Origin: Amoebidium appalachense
Taxonomy: Eukaryota > Ichthyosporea
Direction of reading: 5' to 3'
Assembly: GCA_963693365.1 (NCBI GenBank)
Contig: CAVNZM010000003.1
Coordinates: 10,292,001-10,356,000, forward strand
Length of the DNA stretch: 64,000 nt
This document shows positions 47,879-60,707 of the stretch, piece after piece. The notes beneath the pieces are model-generated. The model had not been told where the DNA came from, searched no databases, and saw nothing but the letters and a program-made list of their open reading frames with translations. Both the position numbers and the translations under genes were made by a program. Within the stretch, counting starts at the first letter, position 1. Each line of letters begins with the position of its first letter.

Positions 47879-49481
47879 TCGCTAAACACCCCCACGGTGG
47901 CAGGGGGGTTCTGGTGGCCGGGGAGCTTGCTGGGGCGGCTGCACGGGGAAGGGGGCCTTTGTTATTTTTGTGTGGGTAAACGGAGAAGCAGAGAGCACAG
48001 AAGGGTGTTATGTTATACACAACACAGAGACACACGGGAGAAACACAACCGGAGAGGTGGAACGATTTCTGGGACCATAGGAAATGATTTCAACTGCTTG
48101 AGTTTGACATTTATTTCAAGACAAGATGAAGTTCGTTTTATACTCAGGAATGTGAAATCGATAAGCCAATCAAAAGAACGAAAACCCTTTTATCCAATCA
48201 GAAAGACGAAAACTATGAGGGTAAAATAAATCGATCGAAATGCCTGTCGACACATAGAAGATAAAACGCAATCTTCTAATGAAAGTAATCTTCTAGTAAA
48301 AGTACGGAAACATTTAACAAAAAGAAACCACTTATCTATCTATTAGTTCACATCATATATTTATTCATGTTCTTAACATAACACGTCTAAATATAAGTAT
48401 TCCTAATGGACCACTTTGGATCTACTATTCAAAAATCGATCAATGTTTTGCTTCGCTCCAACACCCGAGGTTGGCCGCCATAGGGCCGTCGTTTGTCGGG
48501 CTGGCTGGCAGCGGCTCCAGCTGCCCGACGTAGAAGCTACTTCTGGCCAAGACAAACCCCTTTACGTAACAATATTTGCTTTTTCCTCAAAATGCTACAC
48601 AGATGCTTTTTATTATAAATGATAATTTCTATCGTCTTAGTTATTTTCGGGTTTGCAGGCTTGTTGCGTTGGGCGTTTTTCTTAGCCATTTGTGATCATG
48701 AGGGCATCACACATGCACCGTAGTTAAACATATGCACAAGTACTACGGGTGTTGAACATTTACTGCCTGCATGGTGCGTTTCTGCCAAATACACTCTCTG
48801 GGGGTAGAGTAGGCATGGCGTGTGAACACTATACACACGAACAGCGTGATCATTCAGTCCACCTTTTTGTGGAATGCCCTGTCAGCCATACACATACAGA
48901 CAACGGGAAGGCGTTTCGGTCGAAAACACATCGACTGTTTTCCACACCGTCCAACGCAACCAGCAGACTCTGACAGACACCCTGTTGTTCTTTTTGTGAT
49001 AAATTACTTGTTGCATATATCGTCTCGTCAAGTATCCCTTGCATCCAAAGGTCACTTGAGTGCAACGTGTTTTGTTGCACAGTGCAGTGTGCAGAGGTAG
49101 CACTAGTATCGGTACGAGCCCACTATGTACTGCCACTAACATGAAACAAGTCGAATTAGATGCTTGCTACTTAACTGTATTGTTTTTCTTTCTCTTGCTC
49201 ACGGATAAAAGAAATGCAAACCCGGCAGCTCTCTTTCTATTCTAAGTCTTTGTACATCTACCCGTCTGCTCTCTCCCTACACAAGATCTGCGCAGAAGCT
49301 GCTAATTATATCTAACGTTACGTTGTCTTGGGCTAGCACTAACCCGGACCGTGTGTGTTTGCGAACCGCCACTGCACCAAAAGAGGCCGGTTAATATACT
49401 GTGCCAGTGTGTCGTTTGTTACACAGGGTAAGTGTGTGTGTGTATTGCGCATGTGTGTGTACTGTGTGTGACATTAAGATG

Positions 49482-49623
<142 letters not shown>

Positions 49624-49815
49624 CGCAGTGTGTGTGTGTGTGTTTGTGTGTGAGTGAGTGATTGTGTCACGTTTGCGTGTGTATTTGTGCACGCGTACAC
49701 ATAGGCGTCTGTATATGCTTGTGTGTGTGTGTGTGTGTGCCCTTGCGTGCCGCGTGACGTGTGTGTATGTACACGTCTGTGTGTGTATTCTTTGTGTGTG
49801 CGTATATGTGTGTCA

Positions 49816-50115
<300 letters not shown>

Positions 50116-50120
50116 TATGT

Positions 50121-50159
<39 letters not shown>

Positions 50160-50612
50160 CGCGTGCACACACGCGCACGCACACGCGTTCAGGTGTGAGT
50201 GCATGTCGACGTCAGTGAAGGTGTACGTTGTTATGCTCTCACGGTCCTCTTCCTAGCCTTCCCTCCCGGGACCCCCTCTCCCCCCCCCCCCCCCCCCCCC
50301 CCCCCCCCTTCTTTCCCTCCCTCGCCAGGGGCACCTTGTTGCCCCGCCTCTCTTTTAGGTGCCTAGGGAGGGAGGTGGTGGTGGGGGAGGGAGGAAGGGG
50401 GGAGGAAGGAAGGCATAAGGAACTTCGGAAGTGGGGGGGGGGGGGGGGGGGGGGCTGGCGGGCAAAAGTGGGGTTTGGGTGGGGCGGCTGGGGAAGGTGG
50501 GGCCGATATGGAGAAGGTAACAGATCTGTGTAGAAGTGTTGAAGTGAGCGAGGTCAAGCTGCCTTGTTTACATGTAGTTATTTGTGTGTTTATGTGTGTG
50601 TGTGTGTCACGG

Positions 50613-50653
<41 letters not shown>

Positions 50654-50661
50654 CTCTCTCG

Positions 50662-50698
<37 letters not shown>

Positions 50699-51690
50699 CC
50701 TCTCTCTGGTGTGTGTGTGTGTCTGTGTGTGTGTGTGTGTGTACGACATGTGTGTGTGCGTGTGTGCGTGTGTGTGTGTGTGTTTGTGTGTATTTTTGTT
50801 TGTATGTGTGTGTGTGTTTCTTACGGCCCGGTGTTCTTGCCTAAGTTAGTTGTGTAGAGGGGGGGCTAGTACGGGCGGGCCTTCCCATGTAGTCAGGGGT
50901 GGGCAGGTGGGTGGTTATGGGCAGTGTATAAGTTGAGCATGATGGGGGTGGGACAAACTTGAGCCTATGCCTGAACAACCAAGCCATGTTTATTTGGCTT
51001 CTTCTGAGTGGTAGCACCAAAACCCCACTGTTTGCACCTTCTAGAACAGGCGTACAGTGGGACAAGCTCCGGTAACAGGTTTGAGGTGTAGTGGCTTGTT
51101 GTCGATGACACAAAAAAAGTTGCAGTGACCGGGTTAAAGTGGTCTCTGCATAACCTTTGGCTCTTATAGGTTCTTTTTTCACTCTACTGGGCCACGTCAC
51201 GGCCTCTTCTAACCATAGTTCCGTGAACCACACACCATACCACCACGTCCACAGATCTGGACTCCGGAGGTAGACTGCAGCTCTACTGATGAGCAGGCAT
51301 GTGCGTGCGGGGCTTTTGATTGTTTAACCAATATTTTAAACTGTTGTTATTTGTGTCATATACAATTGCTCACTACTCTAAAAGTGCGCTTATACTAGCT
51401 TAAAGTAGGTTAGATAGAGTCGCTTCAGTTCTTGTAGGTGTTGTAAGTTTCGCACGGAAAACCATGGCGCCGCGGCTGCGCGGGAAGGCCCTATGGCTCC
51501 AGAGCCGCATTCCACAGATCGGCCTATTATAGATCCAAAGTGGTCCATACTATATAGTTGGGGAACATAGATCAATTCTACGTTGTGGGAAAAGAAGGAA
51601 AAGGAATGAGGATAGAAAGGAATGGAATGGGAAAGGAAACGAATAGAATTAATGAGGAATGTAGGTTACTATATTTGGGAAAATATAACG

Positions 51691-51694
51691 CCCC

Positions 51695-51738
<44 letters not shown>

Positions 51739-52560
51739 GGCCAACCCACCCCCTCTTACACAGAGTCTCTGGCTGCAACTACCGTTCTGGCAACCGCCGG
51801 GGAGGGCGCGCACATATGCATCCGTTGAAAGTTGTCGCCCACGACAGCACCCAGGCGATGGGCGGGATCCGTCGCGCCAAGAGTCCCAGCGCACCAATAG
51901 TTATTATGAACAGCAGTTGAATGCGATTGGCTTCTGCCAGCGAATCAGTTGGCCCCAACACATGCTCGGTCATAGTTCAGAATGTGCACAATGCCTCACC
52001 GTGTTGAGAACTTGAGGACGGTGGCAGCCGTGTGTGTGTGTGTGTGTATGTATAAATAAATCGAAACCTAATAAGGCGTGTACCTAGTACTACGTCTCTA
52101 GCTTCACTACCGAAACACACAGGCATGATGCATCAGTACTGCACTGAACATGTCCGACTGAGTCCTGACTCCCCGAGTCCGTTCGCGGCAGATATCGATG
52201 GATAATCCGGAAAATGCAGCCTCGGATGGATATTCGAAGCTCTGTGGAAGAATAAGCCTTCGACACCGTGACTGTGTCAACGGTTCACAAATTATGCAGC
52301 GTGAGTGAGTTATCAGGCAATACATAAAATGATAAAACTTGAAAAGAAAAAAAAGTTCTGTAGACCCAAAAAAGACCGCCTGGTGTTTATAGTTTGTTCA
52401 ATCAACTTTTTTCCGCCAAAGCCATGCGCATGCCACAATCCACAGTGATGTAAAAAAATGTTAGGCCAATCAAATTGTGGTCATCAAAATGTAACCCGAA
52501 CTTCCGCCAATCACAATAGAGTAACATTATAGCCAATTAAATCACTGAAATAATGGACCT
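51691..52560. other. Spacer and upstream region of the right Cys-rich gene
   Basis: Poly-C at 51697-51736, then unique sequence. CCAAT motifs in three contexts (near 52474, 52507 and 52533) precede the TATA box of the downstream gene. No other gene is supported. Confidence 0.45.
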
Positions 52561-52567
52561 CAGCAAG

Positions 52568-52575
52568 TATATAAA
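52568..52575 (+). promoter_or_regulatory. TATA box of the right Cys-rich gene
   Basis: TATATAAA lies 119 nt upstream of the ATG. The surrounding sequence is conserved in front of the left paralogue, as is the 5' UTR block CACCACCACCAACAA just before the start codon. Confidence 0.7.
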
Positions 52576-52693
52576 CGGAACATGCAGTCAGTTATCGCTC
52601 ATCCGTGCCGTGCCACCTTGACTTTCTTCACATCACACATCATACTCTTACGCCGCGGGTTCCTACACCACCACCAACAAACAAACAGCTAAA

Positions 52694-53957
52694 ATGCAGC
52701 TCAACGCGTATATGCTGACTGTGGCCGCGGCCCTCTCTCTCCACGAGGTATCCGCTCTCCCCGCTGTAGGCAACCGCGGCATGAATCTGGGCTCCTCCGG
52801 CTATGTTTCCCCGGCTGCCGCCACCGGATGCACTCTGCCCAACGGAGGCAGGCTCGGGCACGGGTTCAGAACGACATACAACGGCTGCGACTGCACATGC
52901 AGCGGCATCTCACTCGTGTGGGCCAGCGGCTGCAACGGAAATGAAAAGGGTTCGAACAACGGCGGCAAGTCGAATAACGGCTACAACGAATATTCCAACA
53001 GCTACAACGGAAATAACGGCTACAACGGGAAGAACGAAAAGAATGACAACAAGGGGGAGGACAAGGGAAACAACGGAAAATCCTATGAGTGGGGCAAGTG
53101 CGGAAGCTCCAACAACGGACAAGGCAACGGTGCAAGCAATACCGGCAACGCCTACGGTGGGGCCAAATCCAACGATGATACATATGGGAAAAACGGCAAC
53201 GCATACGGCCAAAGCGGCGGCAACGGTCAGGGTAATGCCTGGGACATGAACGGTGGCTATAAGAGTGGTTATGGCTCCGGATACAGTTCAGGTTCAAACA
53301 ACGCCGGCGAAAACGGCAACAACAACGGTAACGCTTATGCCTACGGTCGTGCCTGCCGTACACCCAATGGCTGGGACCTCCCCCACGGCCGCATTGGCCG
53401 TGTCAACAACTGCATCTGCCGGTGCAACGACGGTGCCCTCTCCTACAACACGGACTGCAACCCTCGCCCTAACCCGGGTCCTGCCCCCGCCCCCATGCCT
53501 GCCCCCGCCCCTGCCCCCGCCCCCGGACCTGGGCCTGTTAACCCCATTCAGTGTATCGATGCCTACGGTAGGCCAATCAAATGCCCTACCCCTTCCCCTG
53601 CCCCCGCCCCGGCTCCAGCCCCTGCCCCAGCCCCTGCCCCCCGCTCCGGCTCCGGCTCCGTCACCCTCCCCAGCCCCCGCCCCCGCTCCCATTGGGTGCA
53701 TTGACGCTTACGGTAGACCCATCCCGTGCCCTGCTCCTTCCCCGGCCCCGGCTCCAGCACCCGCACCCGCACCCGCGCCTTACCCTAATTCGTGTGTCGG
53801 GCCTAACGGTATGCCAATTAATGTCGGTGCGACCACCAGCCTCAACTGCCAACTGTGCACGTGTGATGCCAGCGGGCTGAGTTGTTTGGATGACCCGGCA
53901 TGCGGCAGAGGGTATGGTGAGGTGACTGATGTGGTGAATGGGCAGGGGACTGCATAA
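52694..53957 (+). CDS. Secreted Cys-rich, Asn/Gly-rich, Pro/Ala-repeat protein (one apparent frameshift)
   Basis: The product is probably secreted or extracellular matrix; its function is unknown. Residues 1-22 form a signal peptide. A first Cys module (CTLPNG...CDCTCSG...GC) is followed by about 140 residues dominated by Asn, Gly, Ser, Tyr and Lys. A second module (CRTPNGWDLPHGRIGRVNNC then CRC) follows, and then Pro/Ala repeats alternating with CIDAYGRPIKC-type loops. The first frame ends at 53704 and lacks the last part. The frame ending at 53957 carries another CIDAYGRP loop and a terminal cluster (SLNCQLCTCDASGLSC...C) spaced like pacifastin or VWC domains. The switch falls at a C6 run (53637-53642), where one C fewer keeps the Pro/Ala repeat in register, giving about 420 residues. 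No intron is evident. The similarity to pacifastin is in Cys spacing only. Confidence 0.72.
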
Positions 53958-54426
53958 AATTTAATATCACGACTTCATAAAATTTAATATCACGTGATGT
54001 TGTAACTGTTTTACAGTTGCCTTTTATGGAAGCCAAGTTGCCTTTTATGGGACTGTGGAAATATCACGTGATGTTGGAAATCTTTGCAGTCGCCTGTTGT
54101 GGAAACAGTTGTCTTTTGTGAGTATTTGTGGTGGACGGTTGTGTTGTAGCAAAGGCTAATGGGCTAATGCTATGTCTTGACCCGCAGTATGTTGTGGTGT
54201 AGAAAGTTGTAAGTACAGTAACTGTATATAATGCAGCATGCAGTATCAACGGGGATAACCACCTCCTTTCCTGTCTTCCCCCAATCCCAACGTGCAGGTG
54301 AGAGTGTGATACATTATTGATTATTTCCCCCCCCCCTTCCCCCCTCCCCATCCTCCTCCTCCAGGACCTCCCCTCCCTCCCCTCCTCTCTCACCGCCACC
54401 ACACACGCGCACCCACACACGTGCGC

Positions 54427-54463
<37 letters not shown>

Positions 54464-55049
54464 CGAATCCGGGATTCCCACCCACCCACCTCACTTCCCC
54501 CCAGGATACGCGCACACACACACACATCGAGTCCTTGGTCAGCCGGAATTTTAGAGATTACATGGCTCGATCCTAATGTAACACATCCCCCTGGGCCCCC
54601 TCTCATGAGAGTTGTCGCTAAGGCTATAAAAAAAATTTTTTTGCCCTGCGTGTTCAAAAATCTTTTTTTTTGCCCTGCGTGTTCAACTTTTTTTTTTACC
54701 GAAAAAAAGTTGAAGGCTATAAAACCTTTTTTTTTGCCCTGCGTGTTCACAGTTTATTTCGGTAAAAAAAAAAGTTGCCAATATAAATTATTCATCGAAT
54801 AAAACATAATGGGCCGGCCAGACAGAATTGACGAACCAGGGTGACTTCAATCGGAAAAAGCACCCCCCCCCCCCCCCCCCCCCCCCACAAACAAAAAAAA
54901 AAAAAAAAAAAAAAAACGCCTTCTCCTTCCTCGACCGGGACCTCCAGGTCACCCAGCTGCTGGCTCGCCCTCCCCTCAAGAGGCTAGATGCAGATGGGGG
55001 TGGTGGATCTGGACCAGGTGGGAATTTTTTTTTTTTTTTTTTTTTTTTG

Positions 55050-55084
<35 letters not shown>

Positions 55085-55861
55085 TGTTTGGGGGGGAGGG
55101 GGGGGGGGGGGGGGGGGGGGGGGCTGGAGGGATTTATAAAAAAGAGATGTGTGCACCTGTCTGTGTTCCACATGTGCCAAGGTTCAACGGTTTCATGTTC
55201 TCGGTGTGTGCTTGCTCGTGCATGCATGTGGCCATGGAAAGCTGTACCTCTAGTGTAGCCTCCTCCCCCGTATTTTTCAGTTTAATTTTAATTAGTTAGT
55301 GATTATGTTAGTTAGATTTCCCCGGTATATATAGATGTCGATATTAGTCCCTGGCCAATCTAACTGTTTACACCACCCAATCATTGACAAGTTGCTGCAA
55401 TGGTTGACCGGCTAAGACTGATTGCATATTGCAAACGACACTCCAGGCTCTTTTTCATGAAGAGCTACATGTACATATACGCACCGGTTAGCCAAATATG
55501 GAAATGTGGGCGGGAAGTTGTGGCGCCCCCCCCCCCCAAAAAAGTTTAAAAAACAAAAAGTAGGGATTATGGTTGATCCCGTCTTTGAAATCAGTAGTGC
55601 CGGCAAAAAGGTTAATGTATGCTTGTAACGTGTGCTTTCAATGGTTTATGAGTTGACCTGGGGAAATTGATACTGGTGGTGGTGGTGGTTTGGGGGGGGG
55701 GGGGGAAGGGGGTTGGGGGGGGGGGAGGGGGGGGGGGGGGGAGGTGGGGGAGTGGGAAGGAGATCGTAAAGTTTGGGGTCGGTGCGAGGACATGGCACCT
55801 TTAGGAAGTGGGATGAAAGGAAACAAGGAATGCTGGTTTTGTGTGCCGATAAATGCATAGT
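53958..55861. other. Intergenic region with simple repeats
   Basis: Just after the stop codon are short decayed duplications (ATAAAATTTAATATCAC twice, ATCACGTGATGTTG twice). CA, poly-C, poly-A, GT and poly-G tracts follow. An exon-like open stretch at about 54917-55019 is discussed under findings. Confidence 0.5.
54628..54775. repeat. Tandem repeat of TTTTTTTTGCCCTGCGTGTTCA
   Basis: Three copies of a unit that includes TTTTGCCCTGCGTGTTCA alternate with a short inverted pair (TTACCGAAAAAAAGTTG and its near complement). Confidence 0.85.
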
Positions 55862-56106
55862 GTACTACTGATACCGCCCGCGAATAGGAACCCCCAAAAT
55901 GTGGCCGGGGGGCGGAATCTTAAATTTTTTGGAGGGTCGGGGTCAGAATCTTACCATCCATCGTGAGTATGATCTATTCATCCGTCCGCCAATAAGATCA
56001 CCCCCGAAAACTTGCCGGGGGGCCGAATCTAAAAGAAAAAACCGGTTTTGCCGGGGGCGAAATCTTATTGGTGGGGGTTCTTATTCGCGGACGGTATCTG
56101 TAGTAC
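55862..56106. mobile_element. MITE-like element, 245 bp, with ~33-bp terminal inverted repeats
   Basis: The left end reads GTACTACTGATACCGCCCGC then GAATAGGAACCCCC. The right end is its reverse complement with four mismatches. The interior contains three diverged copies of a CCGGGGGGCGAATCTTA-type motif and no ORF. The size and structure fit a non-autonomous DNA transposon. I cannot assign a superfamily, and no clear target duplication is visible. Confidence 0.75.
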
Positions 56107-56704
56107 GAGCTTTTTCATAGTATGGTGCATGGTGCACATGTGTCTAATATGGTATAATGTGCGTGTGTTGGTGTATTCAAATATGCATTTCTTACATCCG
56201 GACTATATTTATGAGCATGTGTTTTAATACGTGTGTCATACTATGTCAGACACACGATGCGATGATTAAAAGACGCAGATTAGCTATTTGATATTACGTC
56301 TAACCGACAAGCCATCTAATGGACTTGATTTGGCTGCCTAGGTTTTTATTCACGTAATAATTATGCAGACTAATTACTCGCTGTGTGCTCACTCAGTGAA
56401 CATATTCTATATACGTGGCTCCGTCTGATATCCATTTGACCATCCTTATGCTCCTTGAATGGGAACTTATCTATCCCACACATCGAATATCCCAGCCACA
56501 ACAATCAATGTATCTATATACATATTTGGATATACTTGGTTATATCTGGACAAATAGGTGCCCGGGTTTGCTGCAAACAATACAACATTCACAAAGATAG
56601 ATAGGCTCCATATGGTCTTCACATCCCGGAACAAAGCATCCCTGGCATTAAAAAAGAAAGAAAAAGTAAAAGAAGCGAAGAGCCCCCCCCCCCCCCCAAA
56701 AAAA

Positions 56705-56780
<76 letters not shown>

Positions 56781-57029
56781 CAAAAGGATTTCGGAGGCAA
56801 TTGCAATACATGATATATTTACAGGGAAATGCAAAGGTAGTTTTTGCGAATCAATTGACCAACACGTCTAGATAGGTTGAATGGTAAACAGAGAATTGAG
56901 GGAATTTCTTATTGCTATGCCATATCGGATAAATTGTATAATTGAACTAACATAGAGTCCTAATAATAAGCACGAAGACAACAAAAAGCACACCACTTAC
57001 GGATTGCAAAAAAAAAAAAAACGGGAGAT
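56107..57029. other. 3' flank of the membrane protein gene
   Basis: AT-rich unique sequence and a (CA)n tract at 56709-56777. No gene is supported. Confidence 0.5.
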
Positions 57030-57755
57030 TTAGACCCCCACCGATTCCTTTCTCACCAATAAGAAAGCTGACGTCGACATTCGGCTCGTGCTCTCAGACG
57101 CCGTGTCCATCTGACTGCTTGCACCGGCCTTTGCCCGTTTTCCGGGCTTTTTCTTTCCGTTTTCCGGAACAAGCGGGGCATCCATACTCGATATGCTGAT
57201 GTCGTCCCCGTCACCGCTCGTCATGCTCTTCCTTCTCCCGGGTTTCGAACCCCGTCTCGGATTCGAATTATTCAAATTTCCGGTATTTCCATCCTGAATT
57301 ACCGCCCCCACGGGAATGTCGTCCCCGCACATCTGCGACATGCCGTGCATGTTCAGGTTCACCTGCGAACTTGGGTTATATGGCATCTCGCTGTTTCCGA
57401 TTACCGATCTCTGGAGATTGATCTCTTCTTTTCGCAGGCGTCTGCGATGGCGTCTCCTCACGACGATTACAACCATGAAGGTGCAGCAGCAGCAACATAG
57501 AATCAGAAACGTAAATCCTGACACCAGCAGAATTACCCCGCCCGCGCTGGGTCCGCTGTGGGGGGGATCGCAAATTTAGTAGAGATTAGATTGTGAACGG
57601 AATCTCATGAAAACAAAGGCGAGATAAGTGTATGCCAAAATGTAGAACAGGCACATCATCCCCCCCCCCCCCTCCCCCCGGGAAAAGCCTCCCCACATAC
57701 CCACAACCCTTTGCAGCTTCTCCACTCTCCCCCCCCCCCCCCCTCCCCCCCCCCC

Positions 57756-57789
<34 letters not shown>

Positions 57790-58654
57790 CCACACACACA
57801 CGCATTATCCTTGCCTGTGATCGGCAGGCCTCGTGTCCACCCCCCCTGCATGAATCATATCATCGCCCCCGTCCGGCTTAGCAACCGTCACGCTCTTTTT
57901 CGCCTCCACAACCCCCACAGACCTCCTCCATTTTAAACTTAAACCTGAAACTGCGCGACGGCGACGGCGCCCTCCCATTGGTGCATTAGTTTTCTTCGCG
58001 CCCTCCGGTTGGTCGGTTAACTGGTCTATGGCATAGTCGACACGCACCGAAAACTGAAGCTCAATCATTGACGAAGGGATGTCAGGGTTGTAGCACGCCA
58101 GGCGGGCTGTGATTGGTAGACTAAAATTAATGCAGGGCGGCGATTGGCTGTTAGCCGGAATAAATTTCTGGTCGGATTCAGCCACGTCGAACACTGCGTT
58201 CATGTCTGCGAGCGACGGACATTGACCCTCGATCATTCTGCGCGTCACGTGCAAGATTTCGGCGTCCGTCACGTGAATTTTTGGGAAATTTGGAGAGGTA
58301 TTTGTGGTTTCCTTGCTGTTTAAGGCCACTGACCAGTAGGAAATACTCCCCAAATTTACGGAAGACGTCGCCGATTCGACGGCGTAAGTTTCGTTGGTGA
58401 ATATATTTGCCTCTCCGATCACGTAATCGGAAATATTCTGGCTCATCATCTGGCAGATGTCGAGCGAATCGAGATAAAGACGAAGCGTGATTGGTTCCTG
58501 AGCCGCCGATGCGCATTCCGTGTCGTTTGATTGGCAGATGAGCGGAATTTCGCTGACATCGTACTTGGCGGTGAGGTCGCAGCCGGAGACCAAAAAAGTG
58601 ATCACTTGCCAGCAGGGGGAGGATGGGGTGGCGTTGATGCACAGAGAGGGTAGA

Positions 58655-58689
<35 letters not shown>

Positions 58690-58958
58690 GGGGGGGAGGG
58701 GGGGGGGGGGGAGGGAGGGGGGGGGGGAGGGAGAGGTGAGGAGGGGGGAGGAGGGGAAAGGGAGGAGGTGGTGTCTGTGTGTGTGGGGGGGTTGTGTTTG
58801 TGTGTTAGGGGGGGGGGGGAGAGGGAGGGGGGTGCAGGTGTGTGTGGGGTGTGTATGTGTGTATAGTGTATTAGTTGTCCGTCTTACCCAGGGGTGAGAT
58901 GTGTGCATCTGTATGAGTGCATGCATGTATAGAATTGTGTGTATGTGTGTGTATGTCT

Positions 58959-59007
<49 letters not shown>

Positions 59008-59480
59008 GGGAGGGGGGGGGGGGGGGGGGGGGGAATGTGTGCGTGTTCATGTGCGCGTGTCCGCGTGTCGGCCTACATGTTTGCGAGTGGGAGTGAGTGT
59101 GTGGTTTGGTGTATGAGGGAATACATGTGCTTACGTGCAAAGTTCCCGCTAACAGGGGAATAAATGGACCACTGGGCTGCAGGACGCAGGCTGAAAAGAG
59201 GAGGTGTCAGGGGAGACGGTGGGGATGTTCGAAAATGGACGTGATAGCTCGTTTATGTATGTAGGTGGGATAGACTGATTGTGGTGTAGGTGAGATTAAA
59301 GCGAAAGTAAGTGGGAGCAAAAATTGACGAGAAAGCATAACCAAAAAGGTTTGCAACAAGCTTTTCACGAAAAAGGAAGCCCTGCACACCTGTAATCAAA
59401 TCCCGAACATGGACAGGAAGAGGATATGGTGGTGGTGTTTGTCGTGTCTGAATGGTGGTATGGATGTGCGCCTCACACGC

Positions 59481-59541
<61 letters not shown>

Positions 59542-60085
59542 TGTGTGAGTGTGTGTGTATGTGTGCCAAAGTGGAAGCGTGAGCGCGCACATGCTTGGCA
59601 TGTGTTGCCACGTAGTGTGTGTCTTTGGCGAGAGGGGGGGAGGGGGAAGGGGGAGGGGGGGGGGGGGGGTTAGCTACATTCCAATGTGCCGCATAAATCT
59701 TCTGATCGCGATCTCTAACAGAAATCGGTCCCTCGGCAGTTTCTGGAATTTCGACACCATTGGGGTTGCTCATATTGACAGAGACCAGTGTGGTCCGGTC
59801 AGGCTGGGGGGTCACAACGATGCCATTGAGTGAAATTTCAAATCTTGGGTGGGTCACGGAGGCCGTTGTGGTGATGCTTCTCTTCTGGTCCAGTTGAATC
59901 CTGCGGGCAAAATTTCAGCCTCCTATTTCCTACAATTTGTCTCCCCCACCCCCTATTGGCAAGTTTCATGTGCACACACACCCTCTGCTCACTCGCACAC
60001 TAAGACACATGGACACACACGGACACGCATGTGCACGCGGACGCACACACACACACGTGCAAACACACACACAGATCGACACACT

Positions 60086-60123
<38 letters not shown>

Positions 60124-60421
60124 AACACACGCGCGCAAACACACACAACACACACACACACACTGATACGCAAACCCACGTACACGCATACCACACCTGC
60201 ACATACACACAGAGCTGACAGAAGAGGGAGGGGAAGGGAGGGAGGGAAGAGCGAGAAGGGAAAGTGGATGTGTTCACCTTTCTCCTGTTCTAGAGCATAC
60301 TTCCCTGGCACACAAACTCCAACACACACATGCCCCCCCCCCCCCCCCCCCCCCCTCCCCTCCCCTGCAGAATCTCTCTCTTGGCCCCCCCTCCCCTCCC
60401 CTAGTCTCTAACCCTTCCCAG

Positions 60422-60452
<31 letters not shown>

Positions 60453-60675
60453 TTTCCTCCTCCCCCCGGCACCTTCCCCCCTTGTCAAGCACCCCTCTTT
60501 ACCTACCTCCCCCACCCACCCTGAGCACATACACAAGCACACACACACATACACACACAGACACGCACACACACATGCATGCACACACACGCGCGCGCAT
60601 GCACACACACACACACACACACACATGCACACATACCCCCCCCCCCCCCTCCACACACACACCCACCCACCTGGC

Positions 60676-60707
<32 letters not shown>

